A stretch of DNA of 64,000 nucleotides from NCBI RefSeq assembly GCF_019343455.1, contig NZ_CP049362.1, positions 744,001-808,000 on the forward strand, read 5' to 3'. Below are positions 17,452 to 26,400 of the stretch, piece by piece; position 1 is the stretch's first letter; every line of letters begins with the position of its first letter. This DNA is from Alcaligenes ammonioxydans. GTDB lineage: Bacteria > Pseudomonadota > Gammaproteobacteria > Burkholderiales > Burkholderiaceae_B. The notes beneath the pieces are model-generated. The model saw nothing but the letters and a program-made list of their open reading frames with translations, was not told the DNA's origin and ran no database searches. The translations under genes were made by a program, and so were the position numbers.

Positions 17452-18567
17452 TTAAGCTGCCTGGGCCAGAACGTGCTGGCCGTGTTGTGCAATCGCTAAA
17501 CACGCGGTCAGGCCGGGTGATTCGATGCCGAACAAATTCAGCAAACCCGGGATGCCGTGGGTGGCAGGTCCCGAAAAAACGAAGTCGGCGGCCGCGTGGC
17601 CTGCAGGCACAATTTTAGGCCGAATACCGCTGTAGGCGGGGTTCAGGCTGTTATCGGGCAAAGCGGGCCAGTATTCGCGCACGGCGGCATAAAAGGATTG
17701 ACCGCGTTGCGGGTCCAGGTCGTAGTTTTCATCCTGCACCCACTCCGTGTCAGGGCCAAAGCGGGCCTGACCAGCCAGATCCAGGGTCAGATGCACACCC
17801 AGTCCGGCTTTATTGGGCATGGGGTAGATCAGGTGCTTGAAGGGGGAGCGGCCCGCCAATGAAAAATAGCTGCCCTTGCACAGATAGGCCTGGGGAATAT
17901 GGCTGGGGTCCAGCCCCTCGATATGTCGTGCTGCCATTACCGCGCCTAGTCCGGCCGCATTGATCAGGTGTGTGGTGGTCAGGCTGAAGGGCTCAGCCCC
18001 GCCCACGTGAACCTCAAAACCTTGGCCGGGCAGGACCTGCGCACGGATAAAGGGGGTATTGAACACCAATTGTGCGCCGTGGTTCTCTGCATCGCCTTGC
18101 AGTGACAGCATGAGGGCATGGGTGTCTACAATGCCGGTCGAGGGCGATAAGAGGGCGGCGCTGCAGCTCAGGGCAGGCTCCAGCGCCTTGGCCTGGGCGG
18201 CATCCAGCCACTGCAAGTCGTTTACGCCACAGGCGCTTGCCTGGGCCTGCAGTTTGCGCAAGTCGGCTTCCTGTTCAGCGCTGCCCGCCACAATCAGCTT
18301 GCCACAGCGTTGGTGATCGATATGGTGATCCCGGCAATAGTCATACAGCATGTCTTTGCCTTCGACACACAGCCGGGCCTTCAGGCTGCCCGGGGTGTAG
18401 TAAATGCCCGCGTGTATGACTTCCGAATTACGCGAACTGACGCCGTTGCCGATACTGGCGGTTTGCTCGATCAGCAAAACCTCCATGCCTTGCCGGGCCA
18501 TTTGCCGGGCGCAGGCCAAACCCACGACACCCGCTCCCAGCACTATGCAGTCGACATCGTTTGGCAT
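17452..18567 (-). CDS. lhgO: FAD-dependent L-2-hydroxyglutarate dehydrogenase family protein
   Basis: A 371-residue FAD oxidoreductase of the DAO superfamily. The dinucleotide motif is [15 protein letters not shown], followed by the family feature [18 protein letters not shown] and, near the C-terminus, SGIRPKIV and [16 protein letters not shown]. These match LhgO (YgaF), which oxidises L-2-hydroxyglutarate to 2-oxoglutarate and passes electrons to the membrane quinone pool. The ATG at 18567 has AAGG about 8 nt upstream. Its partner CsiD (glutarate hydroxylase) is not in the window, although gcdH is. Family assignment is strong and the exact substrate probable. Confidence 0.85.
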   Translation of the reverse strand: MPNDVDCIVLGAGVVGLACARQMARQGMEVLLIEQTASIGNGVSSRNSEVIHAGIYYTPGSLKARLCVEGKDMLYDYCRDHHIDHQRCGKLIVAGSAEQEADLRKLQAQASACGVNDLQWLDAAQAKALEPALSCSAALLSPSTGIVDTHALMLSLQGDAENHGAQLVFNTPFIRAQVLPGQGFEVHVGGAEPFSLTTTHLINAAGLGAVMAARHIEGLDPSHIPQAYLCKGSYFSLAGRSPFKHLIYPMPNKAGLGVHLTLDLAGQARFGPDTEWVQDENYDLDPQRGQSFYAAVREYWPALPDNSLNPAYSGIRPKIVPAGHAAADFVFSGPATHGIPGLLNLFGIESPGLTACLAIAQHGQHVLAQAA

Positions 18568-18654
18568 GATTAATACCTTATTGGCGTAGTAGAGCAAAAG
18601 GCGTAGTGTACTCCCGCCCTGAAGCGGCGGGCAGGCGCGTTTTGCAACAGCCCA

Positions 18655-19167
18655 TCACGCCAGGGACGGGGTCAGATCAAAGTCGCCCGCATGGTAGATC
18701 AGGGGCTGGTGAGCGCTGCGCTCGCAGTGGGTAACTTCACCGATAAAGATCAGGTGGTCGCCGGCCTCATGGACGGCATAGGGCTTGCATTCGAACCAAG
18801 CGCTGCAACGATCGTCGTCCAGCATGGGCAAACCTCGCGGTGAGCGTTTGAGCGGGTGATCCCGAAAGCGCTCAGCGTGCTCTCCCCAGGCAAATCGCTT
18901 GGCCAGCGCTAGCTGACTGGCCCCCAAAACGTGAATCACGTAACCGTCACCCTGCACAAAATGCGGCAGGGATTGAGAACGTTTGGCCAATGACCACAAG
19001 ACCAGAGGCGGGTTCAGAGAGACGGAGTTGAAAGAACTGACGGTCAGGCCAACGGCCTGGCCTGGAACGTCTTTGTTGGCGCCGGTCACGACCGTCACGC
19101 CTGTGGCGAAACGGCCGAGTGCCGAACGAAAGAAATCACTATCGAAAGTAGAAGAAAAAACAGTCAT
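18655..19167 (-). CDS. Flavin reductase family protein
   Basis: A 170-residue protein of the flavin reductase-like family (HpaC/RutF group), which reduces free FMN or FAD with NAD(P)H for partner monooxygenases. It opens with FRSALGRFATGVTVVTG and continues with VSLNPPLVLWSL and HFVQGDGYVIHVL, typical of the FMN-binding split barrel. No oxygenase component is adjacent, so the partner is unknown. It lies between pdxH (39 bp upstream) and lhgO (87 bp downstream) on the same strand. Confidence 0.88.
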   Translation of the reverse strand: MTVFSSTFDSDFFRSALGRFATGVTVVTGANKDVPGQAVGLTVSSFNSVSLNPPLVLWSLAKRSQSLPHFVQGDGYVIHVLGASQLALAKRFAWGEHAERFRDHPLKRSPRGLPMLDDDRCSAWFECKPYAVHEAGDHLIFIGEVTHCERSAHQPLIYHAGDFDLTPSLA

Positions 19168-19206
19168 TGCATCGAGTCTGACGGGAGGGCACCCCCAAAG
19201 GGTACA

Positions 19207-19839
19207 TTACGGAGCCAGTCGGCTCACCTGCCAATCAGATGGGTCCTTGCGGTCGAACACCAGCCTGTCGTGCAGGCGCGAGGCGCGGCCCTGCCAGAAT
19301 TCGACGTGGTCTGGAGTCAGTCGGAAGCCACCCCAGTGTTCAGGGCGGGCGGGATGTTCACCTAAGCTTTCAGTGTACTGCTTGGCACGTGCATCCAGCT
19401 CGGCACGACTGATGGGCTGGCTTTGTGGCGAGGCCCAGGCGCCAATGCGCGAGCCCAGAGGGCGGCTGTGGTAATACTCGTCCGATTCGGCCGCGCTGAT
19501 ACGACTGATACGGCCTTCAAAGCGCACTTGACGCTGCATGGAGGGCCAGAAAAAGGACAGGCTGGCCCATGGGTTGTGGTCCAGCTCCGTACCTTTGCGA
19601 GACGTGTAGTTCGTGAAAAACACCAGCCCTTGTTCGTCGTAAGCTTTAAGCAGGACCACACGCGCCGATGGGCGGCCGTCGGCACCTACGGTGGCCAGGG
19701 TCATCGCATTGGGTTCAACTTCCTTCAGTTCAATGGCCTGATCCAGCCAGCGTTGGAATTGCTGGCGAGGATCGGCACATAGTTCATCTTCGCTCAGGGA
19801 AAAGCGTTCGTACTCGTTACGCAGATCGGCAAGGGACAT
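19207..19839 (-). CDS. pdxH: Pyridoxamine 5'-phosphate oxidase
   Basis: FMN enzyme that oxidises pyridoxine or pyridoxamine 5'-phosphate to pyridoxal 5'-phosphate. The 210-residue protein has [33 protein letters not shown], the FMN-contacting [24 protein letters not shown] and the C-terminal [12 protein letters not shown] and WQVSRLAP signature. It starts 9 bp after chaC, so the two are co-transcribed. Both the PdxH product domain and the following flavin reductase share the FMN split-barrel fold. Confidence 0.96.
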   Translation of the reverse strand: MSLADLRNEYERFSLSEDELCADPRQQFQRWLDQAIELKEVEPNAMTLATVGADGRPSARVVLLKAYDEQGLVFFTNYTSRKGTELDHNPWASLSFFWPSMQRQVRFEGRISRISAAESDEYYHSRPLGSRIGAWASPQSQPISRAELDARAKQYTESLGEHPARPEHWGGFRLTPDHVEFWQGRASRLHDRLVFDRKDPSDWQVSRLAP

Positions 19840-19848
19840 GGGGCGCTC

Positions 19849-20520
19849 TTAGGCTTGTTGAGGATTAAGCAGTGCAGTGTGACTCTGTAGCAATTGAACC
19901 ACCGATTGCAGGCGTTTATCCAGAATTTTAGAGCGTTGCAGCGCCGAGGCGGTTTCCATGACGTATTCAATGCAAGGGCCATTGGTGCCCTGGGCCGAAT
20001 ACACCACTTGTCGCAGTTGCTCGTCGGGCATGCGGGGAACGTAGGCATCGGTCTTGCGATTCATGGTAAAGACCAGTGCACGAATATCGCCCTGGCTGGT
20101 GCGGCAGCGCAACCAGCGGGGAATGTATGCCCCGCTGGGCATCTCGCGCAGCCACAGGGCATCGAATACCTTGGGCACGCTTTCAGCAGGAATACGAAAC
20201 GCCATGCCCCGGCACGATCCGCCCACATCCAGGCCAAACACCAAACCGGGTTGTTCAGGAGTGCCGCGGTTGATCCGTGACCACAGGCACAGCGCCCGGT
20301 GATAGCCGCGCAGCAGGGCCTGGCGTTGTTCGGCGAACTCAAAATCGGGACGCCAGATCAGGGAACCGTAGCCATAGACCCATAGGTCCTGCTTTTCACA
20401 CCACTGCACCTCTTCCAGGGATTGACGCAAAGAGGCGTTGCGCTCTTCGTCGGTCAGGACACGGAAGCTGCACGGTGTGGGTACGGCGGAAGGCGAGGCG
20501 GAAATAGAATCGATGTTCAC
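19849..20520 (-). CDS. chaC: ChaC-like glutathione-specific gamma-glutamylcyclotransferase
   Basis: Converts glutathione to 5-oxoproline and Cys-Gly in the cytosol. The 223-residue protein has the YGYGSLIW signature at about residue 49, then GYHRALCLWS, RGTPEQPGLV and VYSAQGTNGPCIEYV, as in ChaC. The start is taken as GTG at 20520; no ribosome site is evident, so it could begin at a later GTG. It heads a minus-strand run chaC-pdxH-flavin reductase-lhgO-purU. Confidence 0.9.
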   Translation of the reverse strand: MNIDSISASPSAVPTPCSFRVLTDEERNASLRQSLEEVQWCEKQDLWVYGYGSLIWRPDFEFAEQRQALLRGYHRALCLWSRINRGTPEQPGLVFGLDVGGSCRGMAFRIPAESVPKVFDALWLREMPSGAYIPRWLRCRTSQGDIRALVFTMNRKTDAYVPRMPDEQLRQVVYSAQGTNGPCIEYVMETASALQRSKILDKRLQSVVQLLQSHTALLNPQQA

Positions 20521-20896
20521 GGCAAAAAAGGGGGAAAGCCAAAATCACAGATGCTTGAAACCTATGACGATTGTAGAACAAGCACAGTCCACTGTAGCGG
20601 GCTTTCTCGCTGATAACTAAGGAAAAATACTAATTTGCTTATATGAGTGTTGCTATTTGGCAGGGACCCGTCAAGCCGCCAGGGCATAAGGCCTGTTTCA
20701 CGGGCTGTGCAGGCGAAATTAGACGTAGAATTATCCATTAGCCTTGGTGCAGACCTTGCTGTTGATGGCCTGGTCGAGCAAGGCAAGAGGGATATGGGGC
20801 GCCGCAGGCGCCCCTGCCTTGTGGTGGAGACATGCTGGCCTGCAGGCTGGCGTTCTGCACGGGTTTGGTCGCAACGGCCAGTGATGGACAGAGGGC
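20521..20896. other. chaC-tcdA divergent intergenic region
   Basis: A 376-bp divergent gap with no convincing gene; a plus-strand frame from 20647 gives only low-complexity, Arg-rich sequence. A perfect 8-bp hairpin (20796-20803 with 20807-20814, loop GCA) lies about 80 bp before tcdA. The AT-richer stretch 20600-20660 is the most likely promoter area. Confidence 0.45.
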
Positions 20897-21697
20897 ATGA
20901 CAGAGCAGCACAACATGGATGCCGAACGCCGTTTCGGCGGTTTGGATCGTTTGTATGGAGCCGGCGCGCGCGAGCGTCTGGCTGCCGCCCATGTGATGGT
21001 GGCCGGCATCGGCGGCGTGGGAACATGGGCCGTGGAGGCGTTGGCCCGTTCTGCGGTGGGCCGGATTACCCTGATCGACCTGGACAATATTGCCGAGTCC
21101 AATATCAACCGCCAGTTGCCTGCATTGGACAGCACCTTGGGGATGGCCAAGATTGACGCCATGGCCCAGCGCATCAGGCAGATCAACCCGCACTGTGTTG
21201 TGCAGTTGATTGAAGATTTCGTGACCGAGGACAATGCGGCCAGCCTGATGGAGCAGCGTCCTGACGTGTTTCTTGATTGTACGGACCAAGCCAGTGCCAA
21301 GATCGCGCTGATCTTGCAGGCCCGTCGTCTCAAGGTGCCCTTGCTCAGTTGTGGCGGTGCCGGGGGCAAGACCGATCCCTTGAGCTTGCGCCGGGGAGAT
21401 TTATCGGTGGCGCGCCATGACGCCCTACTTGGCAAGCTGCGTCAGATTCTGCGCAAACAGCATGGCTTTGCCCGAGGCAGTGATGCACAGGGACGGGCCT
21501 TGAAGCGCGTGCCTCGCATGGGAGTGGATTGCCTGTGGTTCGAGCAGGAAACCCGCCTGCCGCAAAACTGGACTCAGGCTGAGGATGGGGCGTTGCAAGG
21601 GTTGGCCTGTGCGGGCTATGGCTCCGGGGTGACCATCACGGCCAGCATGGGCATGCTTGCGGCCGATTACGCCTTAAGCCGGATCTTGAACCAGTAA
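20897..21697 (+). CDS. tcdA: tRNA t6A37 cyclase, E1-like
   Basis: ATP-dependent dehydratase that converts t6A37 in tRNA to its cyclic form. The 266-residue E1/ThiF-like protein has FGGLDRLYG, the adenylation motif AGIGGVGTWAVEALARSAVG (about residues 35-54), LIDLDNIAESNINRQ and DCTDQASAK. The CsdL/TcdA-type segment KTDPLSLRRGDLS distinguishes it from ThiF or MoeB. It acts downstream of the TsaC pathway encoded at 9380. Its 3' end overlaps the convergent pabC by 24 bp. Confidence 0.93.
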   Translation: MTEQHNMDAERRFGGLDRLYGAGARERLAAAHVMVAGIGGVGTWAVEALARSAVGRITLIDLDNIAESNINRQLPALDSTLGMAKIDAMAQRIRQINPHCVVQLIEDFVTEDNAASLMEQRPDVFLDCTDQASAKIALILQARRLKVPLLSCGGAGGKTDPLSLRRGDLSVARHDALLGKLRQILRKQHGFARGSDAQGRALKRVPRMGVDCLWFEQETRLPQNWTQAEDGALQGLACAGYGSGVTITASMGMLAADYALSRILNQ

Positions 21698-22324
21698 GGC
21701 ATCCTGCCAGCCGCGCAGGGCGTTCGAGACCCGGATCGCACGGGCATTGAGCAAGGCGTCCAGGGAAATCTCGGTTTCACGTGCCAGACCGCTGTTAAGC
21801 AGGGCCTGCCGTTGTACACCGGGCAAGAGCCAGCCGTGGGCTGGAGGGGTCCACCATAGGCCCTGCTCATCCTGAATATAGATGTTGCTGCGGCTGCCCT
21901 CGCATACCCGATTTTGCGTGTCCAGAAAAATGACATCAAAAAGCTGGGGGTTTTGTTCCAGCAGGGCACTCGCTTCCTGATACCAGGGCCGATGCGTGGT
22001 CTTGTGCGAGAGCAGCGGGTCCAGTGCGGGTAGTGGGGTGGGGGACAGGCACAACTGCAAGGGCCCCTCCAGTGCAGGCAGGGGTTGGGCCTGGGCATGG
22101 GCGCTGGCCTGCGCACTCCAGAGTATGCGCAAGCGCAAGGGAGTATGGGCGGGGGCCTGGCCCAGAGCCTGGTGCATGGCTTGCAGCCAGGTTTGCGCAT
22201 CCCAGTCGTAGCCCAGCTCTGCACAACTTCGCGCGACACGTTCCAGGTGCAGTTCCAGCAAGGGAATCTGGCCGTCAGCGTCTACTCGCAATGTTTCTAT
22301 CAGCTCAGGTTTGCTTTGGCTCAT
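21674..22324 (-). CDS. pabC: Class IV aminotransferase-fold protein, probable aminodeoxychorismate lyase
   Basis: A PLP enzyme of fold type IV, 216 residues, shorter than E. coli PabC (269). The C-terminal half is typical: VIFLDTQNRVCEGSRSNIYI, then LLPGVQRQALL. The assignment to PabC, which releases 4-aminobenzoate and pyruvate from aminodeoxychorismate, rests on the pabB gene 10 bp upstream on the same strand. The N-terminal lysine region is less well marked, so the substrate is inferred from context. It converges with and overlaps tcdA. Confidence 0.82.
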   Translation of the reverse strand: MSQSKPELIETLRVDADGQIPLLELHLERVARSCAELGYDWDAQTWLQAMHQALGQAPAHTPLRLRILWSAQASAHAQAQPLPALEGPLQLCLSPTPLPALDPLLSHKTTHRPWYQEASALLEQNPQLFDVIFLDTQNRVCEGSRSNIYIQDEQGLWWTPPAHGWLLPGVQRQALLNSGLARETEISLDALLNARAIRVSNALRGWQDALLVQDPA

Positions 22325-22334
22325 GATGCTGCCT

Positions 22335-23447
22335 TTAAGTCAGTGTTACAGGGGCTTGCAGGACCCGTGCTTTCCACAGGCACTCCAGCCACTCCTGGTC
22401 CGGGTCTGAGTCCAGTACGATCCCTCCGCCCACCCCAAAGACGCCCTGGCCGTGCATGTCCAGCTCCAGGCTGCGGATGCTGACATTCAGGGACAGGTCG
22501 CCTGCGGGGCTGAGGTAGCCCACTGACCCACAGTAAATGCCACGGCGCTGTGGTTCCAGCTTGCGTATGCATTGCATGGCGGCCAGCTTGGGGGCGCCCG
22601 TAATAGAGCCGCAAGGGAACAGGGCTCGCAGCAAGGTTTCCAGGCGGCAGTCCGGGTCTACTTCAGCCTGAATGCTGGAGGTCATGGTCCAGACCGAGGC
22701 GTATTGCTCAACATCGAACAAGCTGGTGGTTTGTACGCTGCCGGTGCGGGCGACTTGTCCCAGATCGTTGCGCAGCAGATCGACAATCATCAGGTTTTCA
22801 GCCCGGTCCTTAATGCTGTGCTGCAGCTCCTGGGCGTTTTGCTGGTCTTGAACCGGGTCCGTATCGCGGGGGCGCGTGCCTTTCATGGGCCGGGTACGCA
22901 CGATATTGCCTCGTTTTTCCAGAAACAGTTCGGGCGAGAGCGACAAAATATGGCGATCCCCGATCTCCAGGTAGGCGGCATAGGCGACAGGGTGACGAGT
23001 GGCCAGAGCTGTATACAGATCGCGTGGGACCATCTCCGACTGGATACGCAGGGGCATGGTGTAGTTGATCTGGTAGAAATCCCCGGCTTGCAGGCCTTGC
23101 TGGACCTGGGCGAGCGCATCCCGATAGTTCTGCTGGCTGAGCTGCAACTGGACGCTCAGTTCAGGCACGACCTGGCTGTCCCACAAATCGACTTCCTGGG
23201 CGCCTTGGAATACCAGGGCATTGAGCGGCGCATGTTGGGTTTGTTCACGGGCGGGCAGACGCGGCTCGAACAGTTCGGCCAGCTCATAATCCAGGGCCAG
23301 AGCCACCCAGTGTCCCGCTTGCCGGGCATGTTCTATTTGTTCAAAAGCACGACCTAGCTCTTCAGGGCTACGGGCCTGGATATGGCCCACATAGCCCTGC
23401 ATTTCCAGCGCATAGCCTTTTAGTCTGTCTTCAAATCGGCCATACAT
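22335..23447 (-). CDS. pabB: Aminodeoxychorismate synthase component I
   Basis: Aminates chorismate to 4-amino-4-deoxychorismate for folate synthesis, with glutamine amidotransferase PabA. The 370-residue protein retains the chorismate-binding domain (LSPELFLEKRG, RPMKGTRPR, ENLMIVDLLRNDLG, LFPCGSITGAPK, GSVGY) but has a short N-terminal region compared with E. coli PabB (453). The ATG at 23447 has AAAGGA about 9 nt upstream and lies inside the end of uvrA (28-bp overlap). PabA is not in the window. Anthranilate synthase is the alternative, but the PIMGT variant KGTRPR and the pabC neighbour favour PabB. Confidence 0.92.
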   Translation of the reverse strand: MYGRFEDRLKGYALEMQGYVGHIQARSPEELGRAFEQIEHARQAGHWVALALDYELAELFEPRLPAREQTQHAPLNALVFQGAQEVDLWDSQVVPELSVQLQLSQQNYRDALAQVQQGLQAGDFYQINYTMPLRIQSEMVPRDLYTALATRHPVAYAAYLEIGDRHILSLSPELFLEKRGNIVRTRPMKGTRPRDTDPVQDQQNAQELQHSIKDRAENLMIVDLLRNDLGQVARTGSVQTTSLFDVEQYASVWTMTSSIQAEVDPDCRLETLLRALFPCGSITGAPKLAAMQCIRKLEPQRRGIYCGSVGYLSPAGDLSLNVSIRSLELDMHGQGVFGVGGGIVLDSDPDQEWLECLWKARVLQAPVTLT

Positions 23448-26400
23448 GCGCCGTGTTCCTTTAAAAATTGAGCCAGAGCCATGCCGGTATGCGAGGCACG
23501 GTTGGCCTGGACCTGATCGGGGGTGCCTTGCACCACCAGTCTGCCGCCGCCTGAACCCCCCTCGGGTCCCAGATCCACGATCCAATCGGCTTCGGCAATC
23601 AAATCCAGATTATGTTCAATCACCAGCACCGTATGGCCTGCATCGACCAGACGGTGCAAGACCACAATCAGCTTTTCCACATCGGCCATGGACAGGCCCA
23701 CGCTGGGCTCGTCCAGTACATACAGCGTGTGCGGGGCCTTGTAGGCGCGTCCTGTACGCGTGATGCCTTCGTCCAGGCGGGCCTTGACCAGTTCGCTGAC
23801 CAGCTTGACGCGCTGCGCCTCGCCGCCCGACAGAGTGGGGGAGGGCTGACCCAGAGTCAGATAGCCCAGCCCCACGCTTTGCATCAGTTGCAGGGGGCGC
23901 AATATTTTAGGATGGGCAGCAAAGTATTCAACCGCCTCGTCCACATCCATTTGCAACAGCTGGCCGGCGGAAACGTCGCGCCAGGTCACCGCCAGTGTTT
24001 CCGGATTGAAGCGCTGGCCGTGACAGGCGTCACAAGGCACCTTCACGTCCGGCAGGAAGCTCATTTCCAAGGTGCGCATGCCCTGGCCTTCGCACAAGGG
24101 GCAGCGACCATCGCCGGTGTTAAAGGAGAAGCGTGAAGCGCTCCAGCCGCGCAGGCGGGCATCGTTGGTATTGGCAAACAGTTTGCGTACTTCATCCCAG
24201 AAGCCGATGTATGTGGCCGGGCAGGAGCGGGGTGTTTTGCCAATCGGGGTCTGGTCCACTTCCAGCACGCGGTCCAGGCTTTCCCAGCCGCTGATGCTGG
24301 AGCAACCCTGCCACACAGGCTTTTCTTTGCTGCCGACAACGCGCTGCAAATTATCCAGCAGCACATCGCGGGCAAAGGTGGATTTACCGGAACCCGAGAC
24401 ACCGGTGACCAGACTGAGCTTGCCCAGCGGAATACCGGCCTGGACCTTGTTCAGGTTATGCAGGCTGGCATCGTGCACCGTCAGCATGGGCGCATCGGCC
24501 TGAACGGGACGGCGCGCCTGCATGGGGTGTTTAAGCGGCTCGCGCAAATAGCGGCCAGTCAGCGAATTGGGGTTGGCCTCGATTTCTGCCAGCGTACCCT
24601 GGGCGATGACTTCACCGCCACGTTTACCGGCACCGGGGCCCATATCAATAATGTGCTGGGCACGGCGTATGGTGTCCTCATCGTGCTCGACAACCACCAA
24701 AGTATTCCCATTGCCTTCCAGACGCGCCATGGCGTTCAGCAGAATCTGGTTGTCGCGCGGGTGCAGACCAATGGTGGGTTCGTCCAGCACATAGCACACG
24801 CCTTGCAGGTTCGAGCCCAACTGGGCGGCCAGACGGATACGTTGGGCCTCGCCACCCGACAAGGTGGGGGCGGCACGATCCAGTGCCAGATAACCCAGGC
24901 CCACTTCATGCATGAAGTCCAGACGGCTGCGGATCTCGTTCAGGATATCGCGGGCAATGTCCGCTTCACGACCACTCAGGTTCAGGTTGCCGAAAAAGGT
25001 TTGTGCCTCATCCACAGGCAGGCCGGCCAGCTTGGCAATAGACTGGTCGCGCCATTTGAACGCCAAGGAAACGGGGTTCAGACGCTGACCGTGGCAGCTC
25101 GGGCATTCCACAGCCTCGCCTTCATAACCGTTGTTCCAGCTGTTTTCCTCGCCGGTTTGATCCTGATCGAAGCCGGTCAGTTTCAGGCCGGTACCGAAAC
25201 AGTCCTTGCACCAGCCGTGCTTGGAGTTGTAGGAGAACATCCGGGGGTCCGGCTCGGGAAAGCTGGTACCGCAGCAGGGGCAGGCCCGTTTGACGGAGAA
25301 GTGCTGCTGACGGGCGTTGGACAGTGGCTTGCCCTGGCGGCGCTCGTCCAGCGACAGGCTGCCCGAAGGCGTCAAAGGGGCCAGCACGCTAAAGGAGCCG
25401 TGGCCCAGTTCTAGCGCATCGCGGATAGCCTGACGCAGTTGTAGCTCGTGGCGCGGATCAATAATCAGATCAGCCACCGGCAGTTCCAGCGTGTGCTCGC
25501 TGTAGCGATCCAGGCGTGGCCAGGGGGTCACGGGGATGAATTCGCCGTCGACGCGCAAATGAGTATAGCCCTTGCCCTGAGCCCATTTGGCCAGGTCGGT
25601 GTAATAGCCTTTGCGGGCGGTCACCAGCGGGGCCAGTAAACCAATATGCTCGCCCTTGTGGTCGCGCAACAGTTGGGCGGCGATCTGCTCGGCCGTTTGT
25701 GGTGCGACCGGGACTTGGCAGTCCGGGCAGTATTGGGTGGCCAGTTTCACATACAGCAAGCGCAGAAAGTGGTGGATTTCCGTCATGGTGGCCACCGTGG
25801 ACTTGCGTCCGCCGCGGCTGGTGCGCTGTTCAATGGCGACCGTAGGCGGAATGCCATAAATCGCATCGACATCAGGCTGGCCAGCTGGCTGAACAATGGC
25901 GCGTGCGTAAGCGTTCAGGGATTCCAGATAACGACGCTGACCTTCATTAAACAAAATGTCGAAGGCCAGGGTGGATTTGCCGGAACCGGACACCCCTGTC
26001 ACCACCGTGAAGGTGTTGTGCGGGATGTGAACCGAGATGTTTTTCAGATTGTGCTCACGGGCATTCAGAATGGCGATCTGGCCATCGTTGCTGCCGCCTG
26101 AGCGGGCCTTGTAATCTACCTCGGGTTCCTGAAACAGGGCAGCGCCTGTGCCCAGAATAGCGTGTTCGTACTCTTTGAGGGCCTGGCCAGTGTGCGATTG
26201 GGCCAGCGCCATGATGTCGGCCGGTGTTCCTGCTCCCAATAACTGGCCGCCGTGTTCGCCCCCCTCAGGGCCCAGATCAATAATCCAGTCGGCAGCGCGG
26301 ATCAGGTCCAGATTGTGCTCGATGATCAACAGACTGTGACCGGCGGCCAGCAGTTTGCGGAAGGCGCGCATCAGGCGGGCAATGTCGTCAAAGTGCAGGC

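Noticed and set aside
20647..21156. A plus-strand frame upstream of and overlapping tcdA
   Set aside because: Low-complexity Arg-rich translation, no ribosome site, and it overlaps tcdA out of frame.
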